Positions 1 to 5,522 of a stretch of DNA of 6,008 bases are shown here, in pieces. Position 1 is the stretch's first letter. The number at the start of each line of letters is the position of its first letter. Source of the stretch: Brooklawnia sp050943675 (GTDB lineage Bacteria > Actinomycetota > Actinomycetes > Propionibacteriales > Propionibacteriaceae); the NCBI GenBank assembly GCA_050943675.1, contig JBMNPP010000170.1:1-6008 (forward strand), read 5' to 3'. The notes beneath the pieces are model-generated. The model ran no database searches. It worked only from the letters and a program-made list of their open reading frames with translations, and had not been told where the DNA came from. A program made the translations under genes and the position numbers.

Positions 1-1
1 C

Positions 2-1186
2 AGCTCACCCGGGCCGATCCTGGTCGACCGTCCTGCAGGTTCCCGGGCAGCAGATGCAGTGCGCGAGGGCTGGCCGATCGGGGCCGGGGTCTGGGCGGTC
101 ATCCTGGCCGGGTTCGGTGGGCTGCGGGCCCTGCGCGGCCGCGACCGGGTCTATGTTGGGCTGACCCCGGGCGTCCTGCCAACACCGGGCGCTGACTACA
201 CCGAACAGAGGCTGCGCGCCGAGCCGCCGATCGCTGCCCGTGACTACCCGCCGGACGCGCTGCGGCCGGCCGAGGCCATGGTCATCGTCAATGAATCGGT
301 GAACGACAAGGCCTTCACCGCGACGATGCTCGACCTGGCCGTGCGCGGCTACTTCACCATCGAACCGGCCTATGCCGACCAGGACAGCGATGAGGTCGAC
401 GACTGGATCCTGACCCGCAACCCGCAGGCGCCACCGCGGGACCGCCTGATGAACTACGAACAGGTCGTGCTCGATTCCCTGCTCGGCAACCGCGAAAGCA
501 GTCGCACCTCGAAGCTGCGAGACGACTTCCTGGAGGAGTTCAGCAAGTTCAGAAAGGCACTCACCGAGCATTCCGACGCCAAGAAGTGGTTCACCCGGCC
601 GGGGCTGGCCGGCGGCAGGCACCAGGGCGTAGTGCTCGGTGCGATGGGGGCCGTGGGTGCCGCACTGTTCGCGGGTGTGCTGGGAGTCATCATGGATGGT
701 CCGCCAGTCCTGATCGCGCTGGTCGCACTGGGTGCGGCCGTGCTGAGCCTGTTGATCGTCTGGTTCGCCACCATGAAGGCGGCCCACGCCCGCAGCGGTC
801 TGGGCCGGGCACACTACGAGCAGATCCGGGGTTTCCGCGAGCACCTGTCCTCGGTCGAGGGCCACCAGTTGCGTTGGGAGACCTGTTACGACATCTTCTC
901 CGACTACCTGCCCTGGGCGGTGGCGTTCAAGCTCACCGAGCGCTGGGTCGGCATCTTCAAGCAACTGGCTGACGAGGGCCGTTACGACCTCGTCCCGCTG
1001 TGGTACGTCGGCACCTTCACCGGTCACGGTCACCGGATGGATTCGATCGGTGAATCTGTCGGCGGACTGGAGGGCGGCGGCATGATGCCGGTCGCAACGC
1101 CCGGGTCATCGGGTGGATCCGGCTCATTCTCGGCCGGTGGCTTCAGTGGCGGTGGGGTGGGCGGTGGCTCCTTCGGTGGTCGCTGA
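2..1186 (+). CDS. DUF2207 family membrane protein (5' end outside window)
   Basis: The reading frame is open from the first complete codon at position 2, so the gene is cut by the window edge. The GTG at 59 lies inside the protein and is not its start. What is visible is 394 residues, numbered here from position 2. A first membrane segment lies at about residues 24-40, followed by the conserved YVGLTPGVLPTPG stretch. A cytoplasmic part carries PPDALRPAEA (83-92) and TATMLDLAVRGYFTIEP (about 106-121), both hallmarks of DUF2207. Two further membrane segments form a hairpin at about 209-231 and 236-258, then a YLPWAVAF motif (302-309), and a Gly/Ser-rich low-complexity tail fills the last 43 residues. 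Family members normally begin with a signal peptide and an extracellular beta-rich domain, which would lie to the left of the window. The family has no established biochemical function, and I infer only a cell-envelope protein. The next gene has its own spacer and probable promoter, so an operon with it is unlikely. Confidence 0.9.
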   Translation, partial: SSPGPILVDRPAGSRAADAVREGWPIGAGVWAVILAGFGGLRALRGRDRVYVGLTPGVLPTPGADYTEQRLRAEPPIAARDYPPDALRPAEAMVIVNESVNDKAFTATMLDLAVRGYFTIEPAYADQDSDEVDDWILTRNPQAPPRDRLMNYEQVVLDSLLGNRESSRTSKLRDDFLEEFSKFRKALTEHSDAKKWFTRPGLAGGRHQGVVLGAMGAVGAALFAGVLGVIMDGPPVLIALVALGAAVLSLLIVWFATMKAAHARSGLGRAHYEQIRGFREHLSSVEGHQLRWETCYDIFSDYLPWAVAFKLTERWVGIFKQLADEGRYDLVPLWYVGTFTGHGHRMDSIGESVGGLEGGGMMPVATPGSSGGSGSFSAGGFSGGGVGGGSFGGR

Positions 1187-1214
1187 GGGTCTGGGAAAGA
1201 ATTTTGCGGAACAG

Positions 1215-1240
1215 GGAATAATATAAGCTTCAACTAAGTT
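1215..1240 (+). promoter_or_regulatory. Candidate ECF (SigR/SigH-type) promoter of the YceI gene
   Basis: In the AT-rich spacer before the YceI gene there is GGAAT at 1215-1219 (preceded by another G), then exactly 18 bases, then GTT at 1238-1240. This matches the published GGAAT-N18-GTT form of promoters read by SigR of Streptomyces and the related SigH of mycobacteria, which respond to thiol oxidation. The GTT lies about 52 bases before the chosen start codon, which leaves a leader of plausible length. Overlapping it is a TAATAT (1219-1224) that could serve as a housekeeping -10 element, but no good -35 element sits 16-18 bases before it. The short elements can arise by chance, so the call is tentative. 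Confidence 0.35.
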
Positions 1241-1291
1241 CTACTTTCTGAGCGCCCGGAAATGCCGTCGGCGCAACGAGAGGAGACCGAC

Positions 1292-1849
1292 ATGGTTGAC
1301 AACGCAGCACTGACCGGCAACTGGACGCTGGACCCCGCCCACACCCGGCTCGGATTTTCGGCCCGCCACGCCATGGTGACCAAGGTCCGCGGACAGTTCG
1401 AGGAGTTCGAGGGCACGGCTCGCGTCGACGCCGAGAACCCCGCCAACTCACACGTCGAGGTCACGATCCAGGCGGCCTCGATCAACACCCGCAACAAGAT
1501 GCGCGACGACCACCTGCGCACCAATGATTTCCTCGAGATCGACAAGTACCCCACCCTCACCTTCAAGTCGACCAATGTTGAGCGCATTGATGACGAGAAC
1601 GTGCGCATCACTGGTGACCTGACCATCAAGGCGACCACCCGCCAGGTCGCCATCGACTTCGAGTTCGGTGGCAGCGCGGTCGACCCCTTCGGTAACACCC
1701 GCATGGGCTGGGAGGGCAAGACCACCATCAACCGGCAGGATTACGGTGTGGCCTTCAACGCCGCGCTCGAGGCCGGTGGTGTGCTGGTCAGCGACAAGGT
1801 CGGCATCGAGATCGAGATCTCGGCCATCAAGGACGCCGAACAGGCCTGA
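1292..1849 (+). CDS. YceI family protein
   Basis: This encodes a 185-residue protein of the YceI family, a lipocalin-like beta-barrel fold that in characterised members binds an isoprenoid or other amphiphilic lipid in its tunnel. Conserved stretches run the full length: WTLDPAHTRLGFSARHAMV (11-29), VRGQFEEFEG (32-41), RDDHLRTNDFLEIDKYPTLT (71-90), a TRQVAIDFEFGG segment (116-127), and INRQDYGVAFN (146-156) before a final beta-rich end. The start is set at ATG 1292 because AGGAG at 1281-1285 sits 6 bases before it. An in-frame ATG at 1262 would add ten atypical residues and leave the ribosome binding site inside the gene. No signal peptide is visible, so unlike the periplasmic E. coli YceI this form should be cytoplasmic, which is common in Actinomycetota. 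It appears to be monocistronic, between a spacer promoter and a downstream hairpin. The ligand and physiological role are unknown; a stress-related role would fit the candidate ECF promoter but is inference. Confidence 0.95.
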   Translation: MVDNAALTGNWTLDPAHTRLGFSARHAMVTKVRGQFEEFEGTARVDAENPANSHVEVTIQAASINTRNKMRDDHLRTNDFLEIDKYPTLTFKSTNVERIDDENVRITGDLTIKATTRQVAIDFEFGGSAVDPFGNTRMGWEGKTTINRQDYGVAFNAALEAGGVLVSDKVGIEIEISAIKDAEQA

Positions 1850-1866
1850 ACCAGACTTTCAGCAAT

Positions 1867-1904
1867 AGGGGCCGGGACTGCTTCGCGAGTGCGTCCCGGC
1901 CCTT
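1867..1904 (+). terminator. GC-rich hairpin after the YceI gene, probable terminator
   Basis: GGGCCGGGAC at 1869-1878 is the exact reverse complement of GTCCCGGCCC at 1893-1902, giving a 10-bp perfect stem that extends to 12 bp with a G-T wobble and an A-T pair. The loop is 14 bases and contains TCGCGA. It lies 17 bases after the YceI stop codon. Only two T residues follow the stem, so it is not a classic intrinsic terminator; tract-poor hairpins of this kind are common after actinobacterial genes. The next gene starts only 26 bases beyond it. Confidence 0.6.
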
Positions 1905-1930
1905 GGCATGGGCTGGGTAGCCTGACAGGC

Positions 1931-2281
1931 ATGCCGATCAGCCTCAGCGATGCCGAGTTCGACCAGTGCGTCAACCAGGCGCTGGACACCATCCCCGATG
2001 CGCTGGTCGAGCTCATCGACAATTGTGTGGTGCTGGTCGAGGACGACCCGCCGCCCGGTGAGGACGTGTTCGGCTACTACGACGGCGTCCCGCTCACTGA
2101 GCGGGGTTTCGATTACGGCGGGGTGTTACCCGACCGGATCCTCATCTTCCGCACGCCCCACAAGCAGGCCTGCGACAGCCTGGAACAACTGGTCGGCGAA
2201 ATCCACATCACTGTGGTGCACGAGATAGCCCACCATTTCGGCATCGACGACGACCGGCTGGCCGAACTCGGCTATCAGTGA
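1931..2281 (+). CDS. Minimal-zincin metallopeptidase family protein (PF06262, DUF1025)
   Basis: This encodes a small 116-residue protein of the compact zinc-dependent peptidase-like family widespread in Actinomycetota. The diagnostic zinc motif HEIAHHFGIDD lies at residues 97-107, fitting HExxHxxGxxD: H97 and H101 should bind zinc, E98 is the general base, and D107 is the likely third ligand. It is preceded by LPDRILIFR (66-74) and a helix with ELIDNCVVLVEDDPP (27-41), both typical of the family. The start is ATG 1931. A GTG at 1889 in the same frame would begin inside the upstream hairpin and add non-conserved residues. No convincing Shine-Dalgarno sequence precedes 1931, only a weak AGG two bases before it. 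Length matches the family's usual 110-140 residues, so the protein looks intact. It has no signal peptide and should be cytoplasmic. The substrate is unknown. Its stop codon overlaps the end of the convergent transporter gene by 7 bp. Confidence 0.9.
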   Translation: MPISLSDAEFDQCVNQALDTIPDALVELIDNCVVLVEDDPPPGEDVFGYYDGVPLTERGFDYGGVLPDRILIFRTPHKQACDSLEQLVGEIHITVVHEIAHHFGIDDDRLAELGYQ

Positions 2282-3750
2282 GCAGAGCCGACCTGGGCAG
2301 CGACTTCGCGGGCGGGGCCCCGGTACCTGGCCCACAACACCAGTGACTGCACCAGCAACCCGGCAGTGATCACCAGGCCCACGATGATCAACCACAGGGT
2401 GTGGGTGAGGAAGATGAGCACCATGGCGATCAGGGTCGGCACCAGGTAGCGCACGGTCCATCCGATGTAACCGCCGAACGAGGGCATCTCAACACCTCGT
2501 GATTCGGCGACTGCCTTGACCATGAAGTTGGGCCCGTTGCCGATGTAGGTGATCGCACCCCAGGTGACCGAGCCGAGGCTGATTGCGATCAGCCACATCT
2601 CGGGCACGTTGGTGTCGGCCACCATCGGGCCGATCTCCCATGGGCCGGCAGCAGCCGCGGCCAGGGCGGACGGGTCGGAGCCGATCGCCCTGGCCATCTC
2701 GAAGAAGGTGGCGTAGGTCGGGGCGTTGTCCAGGAAGCCGGACAGTACACCGCTGAAGCCGTAGAAGGTGAGGGTGTTGAGCGGCAATTGGTCGGCCACC
2801 TGGCCCAGGTATTCCAGTGCCGGGATCATCGTCAGGAAGATGCCGATGAAGATCACCGCGACCTCGCGGATCGGCGCCCAGGAGTACTGGTTGAGCTTGA
2901 ACCTGATGTGCTTGCTGCCAGTGAGGTATGAACCGGCCGCTGCAGCAAGGAAGACGATCTCACGGAAGGGTATGTAGTGGTGCCAGGCGGCCGTCCCGGT
3001 CTCGATTGCGTGCAGGTCCGTCGACGGAACAAGCGCGACGGCAGCGATGATCATGGCGAACCAGATAAGCGACGAAAGCCCGAGCACCCGGACCGGTTCG
3101 GTGTGGGTTGCCCGGCGCAGCTCGTCGGTGACCTCTTCCTGCGAGTACGCCTTGGTGTCCAGGGCGTAGTAGATGATCAGCAGCATGATGTTGATGAATG
3201 CCCACATCGGCGCCAGCTTGAACGTCCAGGTGAACGGCACACCGCGCAGGAAGCCCATGAACAGTGGCGGATCACCCAGCGGAGTCAGCATGCCACCGTT
3301 GTTGGCCACCACCAGAATGGTGAAGATCACCGTGTGTACCCGGTGCCGGCGTTGCTGATTGATGTTGAGCAGTGGGCGGATCAACAGCATGGCAGCACCA
3401 GTGGTGCCGATGAATGAGGCCAGCACCCCACCGATGGCCATGACGATGGTGTTGTTGCGTGGGGTGGCCCTGATGTCACCCTTCAGGAACAGGCCCCCGG
3501 ACACCACGAACAGTGCGAACAACAGCAGGATGAACTGCACGTACTCGAACAGGGCGTGACCGACCCGGGTCCAGTTGAGGATCAGCCCCACCCAGATCGC
3601 GGTGGGCACCCCCAGGCCGAGCGCCACCCCAAGCTGGAATTTCCAGTTTTCCCAGCGATGCGAGGTGGCCGGGATCAGCGGCAACAGTGCGATACCCAGG
3701 AGCATCAGCACGAATGGGATGATTCCCCACCACGGCACAACAGCTTCCAT
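2275..3750 (-). CDS. NhaD/CitMHS_2-type ion transporter (annotated as sodium:proton antiporter)
   Basis: This encodes a 491-residue polytopic membrane protein with about eleven or twelve hydrophobic segments. It belongs to the ion transporter superfamily containing NhaD, ArsB and CitMHS. Superfamily signatures are clear: FIGTTGAAMLLIRPLL (113-128), NNGGMLTPLGDPPLFMG (150-166), SGFLDNAPTYATFFE (337-351) and YIGNGPNFMVKAVAE (402-416). The paired helix-breaking GTTGAA/NNGG and DNAPT/GNGPN elements are where ions are thought to bind in this fold. The closest family I recognise is the CitMHS_2 group (PF16980), usually named sodium:proton antiporter, but the transported ion or organic acid cannot be read from the sequence. 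Start ATG at 3750 is supported by AGGAG (3757-3761 on the minus strand) six bases upstream. The length is normal for the family. A hairpin separates it from the upstream cyclase gene, so it likely has its own promoter. Its last codons overlap the convergent metallopeptidase gene. Confidence 0.88.
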   Translation of the reverse strand: MEAVVPWWGIIPFVLMLLGIALLPLIPATSHRWENWKFQLGVALGLGVPTAIWVGLILNWTRVGHALFEYVQFILLLFALFVVSGGLFLKGDIRATPRNNTIVMAIGGVLASFIGTTGAAMLLIRPLLNINQQRRHRVHTVIFTILVVANNGGMLTPLGDPPLFMGFLRGVPFTWTFKLAPMWAFINIMLLIIYYALDTKAYSQEEVTDELRRATHTEPVRVLGLSSLIWFAMIIAAVALVPSTDLHAIETGTAAWHHYIPFREIVFLAAAAGSYLTGSKHIRFKLNQYSWAPIREVAVIFIGIFLTMIPALEYLGQVADQLPLNTLTFYGFSGVLSGFLDNAPTYATFFEMARAIGSDPSALAAAAAGPWEIGPMVADTNVPEMWLIAISLGSVTWGAITYIGNGPNFMVKAVAESRGVEMPSFGGYIGWTVRYLVPTLIAMVLIFLTHTLWLIIVGLVITAGLLVQSLVLWARYRGPAREVAAQVGSAH

Positions 3751-3791
3751 TGCTCACTCCTATGTGGACGGGCCACGACACGACGGACACG

Positions 3792-3797
3792 ATCATA
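3792..3797 (-). promoter_or_regulatory. Possible -10 element of the transporter gene
   Basis: On the minus strand, TATGAT (one mismatch to TATAAT) lies 41 bases upstream of the transporter start codon, within the 169-bp gap after the cyclase gene. No convincing -35 hexamer is visible at 16-18 bases spacing, where the sequence reads ACCCCG or CACCCC. Many actinobacterial promoters lack a clear -35, so this stays a weak candidate. Confidence 0.3.
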
Positions 3798-3837
3798 TCC
3801 GCTGCGGCAGTGGACGGGGTGGTGCCTCCCGCGCAAC

Positions 3838-3880
3838 AACGGGTTCGCAGGCCCGTTCGCGGAGCCTGCGAACCCGTTTT
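3838..3880 (-). terminator. Strong hairpin terminator after the cyclase gene (possibly bidirectional)
   Basis: AACGGGTTCGCAGGC at 3838-3852 is exactly complementary to GCCTGCGAACCCGTT at 3864-3878, a 15-bp perfect stem. The 11-base loop region can add three more pairs (CCG with CGG), capped by TTCG, the very stable UUCG-type tetraloop when read on the plus strand, with one bulged A. It lies 41 bases beyond the cyclase stop codon. Read on the minus strand the stem is followed by GTTGTTG, a poor T-tract. Read on the plus strand it runs into TTTT (3877-3880). No plus-strand gene ends here, so its main job is probably to end cyclase transcription and insulate the transporter gene. Confidence 0.75.
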
Positions 3881-3919
3881 CGTCAATTGTGGGTAGCGGT
3901 ACCTGTTGGGTTGTTGCGG

Positions 3920-4603
3920 TTAGTCCTCGAGCCACGCCATTGCGTTAACTGGTGCGGAATCAACGCCCTTGATGCGCAGCGGCCCCATGGTGATGAGTTT
4001 GATCTTCTTGTCGCCGATTGGTGCCAGGTGCATGTCCTCGATAGCGGTGATGACGTGGCCGGTGAAATTGCCGAGCAGCCAATAGTGGGCATCCGGTCCG
4101 AAATCGTAGAGCGGGGAGGCCACCGAAAGCCAGTCCATGCCGATCGTGTCGAGTTCGAGGAATTCCTCGTTGAGCCACTGGCACAGGTCGACCCCGAGCG
4201 CGACGCCCCTGTTTTCGTAGAGCTCCGGATCGGCCTTCTTGTTCGCCTCGAAGCCGGTGCGCAGCAGCAGCAACCGCTTGCCCTTGAGCTGGTCGGCGTA
4301 GGGCTCGAGGTCTGCCTTGGTGACGATGGCGCCGGCCTCGTTTCGGTGGGGGAGATCCACAAGAAGAATTTCCTCACCAAGGAAGGCGAATTTCTCGATG
4401 CCAAGTTCAGCGAAATTCGTGCCCTCGTAATTGAAGTGTCGGGGCCCATCCATATGTGTGCCCACGTGGTTGGGCAGGGTGATGATGTAGGAGTTGAATG
4501 GTTGTGTCTCGGACCGGACGGAATCTTCTTTGACTTCGGGGGTGGGCTCGCCGGGCCAAGCGCCATCCGCGGGGTCGATAACGTGCGAAAGATGTACGAA
4601 CAT
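3920..4603 (-). CDS. Cyclase family protein (kynurenine formamidase-like metal hydrolase)
   Basis: This encodes a 227-residue protein of the cyclase family (PF04199), which includes bacterial kynurenine formamidase KynB, isatin hydrolase and polyketide-type cyclases. The metal-binding signature HVGTHMDGPRHF at residues 46-57 fits HxGTHxDxPxH, with H46, H50, D52 and H56 as expected ligands or catalytic residues. Later, H173 in HYWLLGN and E189 in HVITAIED occupy the places of the family's second histidine and glutamate ligands. The N-terminus (HLSHVIDPADGAWPGEP, 4-20) is also typical. Start ATG at 4603 is chosen because AAAGGA (4609-4614) lies five bases upstream and the conserved protein begins there; the frame stays open further upstream, but the added sequence resembles no protein. 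No signal peptide is present, so it should be cytoplasmic. No tryptophan-catabolism gene is adjacent, so the substrate, possibly a cyclic amide, lactone or formyl amide, is undetermined. Hand-counted GC over 3961-4560 is 60%, somewhat below sampled lines of the SAF gene. Confidence 0.92.
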   Translation of the reverse strand: MFVHLSHVIDPADGAWPGEPTPEVKEDSVRSETQPFNSYIITLPNHVGTHMDGPRHFNYEGTNFAELGIEKFAFLGEEILLVDLPHRNEAGAIVTKADLEPYADQLKGKRLLLLRTGFEANKKADPELYENRGVALGVDLCQWLNEEFLELDTIGMDWLSVASPLYDFGPDAHYWLLGNFTGHVITAIEDMHLAPIGDKKIKLITMGPLRIKGVDSAPVNAMAWLED

Positions 4604-4724
4604 CGTTGTCCTTTCGGAAGTCGTCGTTGACCTGAAAGCCAATTCTGCAGACCAGATCTTGATTGGTGGCCGGGTCGACTTGGCAGCTGCATTGCCGGTT
4701 TTCCCCAGGTCGCCGGAATAATGC

Positions 4725-4787
4725 CCACAATCCACAGAGTTATCCACAGGGTGTGGCCAACCCCCTTGTGGATGGCTTACAGTGTGG
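4725..4787. promoter_or_regulatory. Mirrored DnaA-box-like array in the cyclase/SAF divergent spacer
   Basis: The divergent spacer holds TTATCCACA at 4740-4748, a perfect match to the DnaA box consensus TTATNCACA. It is the third of three CCACA cores (4725-4729, 4732-4736, 4744-4748), which are followed by three TGTGG cores in the opposite orientation (4752-4756, 4767-4771, 4783-4787). The central CCACA-GGG-TGTGG is a perfect short palindrome, and ATCCACA at 4742-4748 pairs with TGTGGAT at 4767-4773. CAATCCACA (4728-4736) and the reverse-strand CCATCCACA (4767-4775) are DnaA-box-like with two mismatches each. The array sits between two divergent genes, so it could be an operator for either or both, a DnaA-binding cluster, or a site for another CCACA-reading protein. 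No origin genes (dnaA, dnaN) are visible here. Confidence 0.5.
4778..4783 (+). promoter_or_regulatory. Possible -10 element of the SAF gene
   Basis: TACAGT fits the actinobacterial TAnnnT -10 pattern and lies 64 bases before the SAF start codon. No good -35 is visible 17-18 bases upstream (GGCCAA or similar). Its last base is the first base of the last TGTGG core of the mirrored array, so a protein bound there would be expected to interfere with initiation. This is a weak call on the element itself. Confidence 0.28.
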
Positions 4788-4847
4788 GTTGTTGCGGCCA
4801 TCCCCCCGTATCGCCCACCCTGCGGTCGCAACGCAGAAAGGCACGCG

Positions 4848-5522
4848 ATGGTTGCGTCACCCCCGGCAATGTTCGTCCGCGCGCAGGCCCAGCCGGCCAG
4901 CGAACCCGTCGAGCTCCCGGCACGCCCGCCCGAGGTGCGTTTGCGGGCCCGCCGCAATCCACGGTTGATCGTCCTGGGAGTGCTGTGTGCCTGCGTGGGT
5001 GCCCTGGTGATGGGGTGGGCCTGGAGCAGCCGGACAGATTCCCAGACAGTTGTGTTGGTCACCCGGGATGTCGGCCGCGGCTCGCAGATCAGTGCAGCAG
5101 ACCTGTCGACCACCACCCTCAGCGGGGGTGCGGGGGTGTCGGTGGTGCCGGCCGACCAGGCGCAGTCGATGATCGGCCAGTATGCGCTGCAGGATCTGCA
5201 GGCCGGTTCACTGCTCGGCCCCCAGGCGATCGGCACCCAGGTGGTGCCGCCGGGTACTGCGCACCTCGGGTTGCGGTTGGCTGTGGGGCGGCTACCCAAC
5301 CAGCCGTTGCCACCGGGCACACCGATCTGGCTGGTAACCGTCGAGGCTGGAGCCGCCGCTGAGGCCAGCGAGCAGTTCGACGCGTTGGTCATCTCGGCAC
5401 CTGCCCCCGCCAGCGACGGCGCGTGGGTATTCGACGTGCAGGTCGCCGAGGGCCAGGCCGCCCAGGTCGCCGCATTCGCCGCCCAGGACCAGTTGACCGC
5501 GGTTCGGAAGGCAGATGGCTGA
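4848..5522 (+). CDS. Membrane-anchored SAF domain protein (CpaB/RcpC-like)
   Basis: This encodes a 224-residue protein with a basic, Pro-rich cytoplasmic N-terminus (about 1-38, ending RLRARRNPRL), one membrane segment at about 39-58 (LIVLGVLCACVGALVMGWAW), and an outer part beginning with a SAF domain at roughly 67-128. The SAF domain shows TVVLVTRDVGRGSQISAADL (67-86) and the later QDLQAGSLLGPQAI (115-128), the usual gripping beta-clip pattern of CpaB/RcpC and FlgA-type proteins. In Tad/Flp pilus systems such proteins work in the envelope around the pilus assembly machine. The actinobacterial form is shorter than proteobacterial CpaB, and its exact role is not established. ATG 4848 is preferred because AGAAAGG (4835-4841) ends six bases before it; a GTG at 4782 would add residues with no family character, and ATG 4869 lacks a good binding site. 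Its TGA shares a base with the next gene's ATG, so the two are translationally coupled. Confidence 0.82.
   Translation: MVASPPAMFVRAQAQPASEPVELPARPPEVRLRARRNPRLIVLGVLCACVGALVMGWAWSSRTDSQTVVLVTRDVGRGSQISAADLSTTTLSGGAGVSVVPADQAQSMIGQYALQDLQAGSLLGPQAIGTQVVPPGTAHLGLRLAVGRLPNQPLPPGTPIWLVTVEAGAAAEASEQFDALVISAPAPASDGAWVFDVQVAEGQAAQVAAFAAQDQLTAVRKADG

Noticed and set aside
5..1033. Long minus-strand open frame (342 codons) opposite the DUF2207 gene
   Set aside because: Its translation is rich in Q, H, R, G and D with no fold-like pattern, as expected from the antisense of a GC-rich gene, while the plus strand carries clear DUF2207 motifs.
3575..4630. Long plus-strand open frame (351 codons) over the cyclase gene and its downstream region
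   Set aside because: It runs antisense to the well-supported cyclase gene and across the hairpin, lacks any recognisable motif, and has no ribosome binding site.
3907..4797. 13-base direct repeat TGGGTTGTTGCGG at 3907-3919 and 4785-4797, flanking the cyclase gene
   Set aside because: It looks like a possible insertion scar, but a 13-base match somewhere in 6 kb is not rare (roughly one in four by a simple estimate), and no integrase, transposase or terminal inverted repeats are present.
4721..4800. Replication origin (oriC) around the DnaA box
   Set aside because: Only one perfect box is present, there is no AT-rich unwinding region, and dnaA, dnaN, rpmH or similar genes are absent on either side.
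4604..5392. Possible N-terminal extension of the cyclase on the minus strand
   Set aside because: The frame is open by chance. The conserved protein begins at ATG 4603 with a good ribosome binding site, and the extension crosses the control region and the SAF gene.
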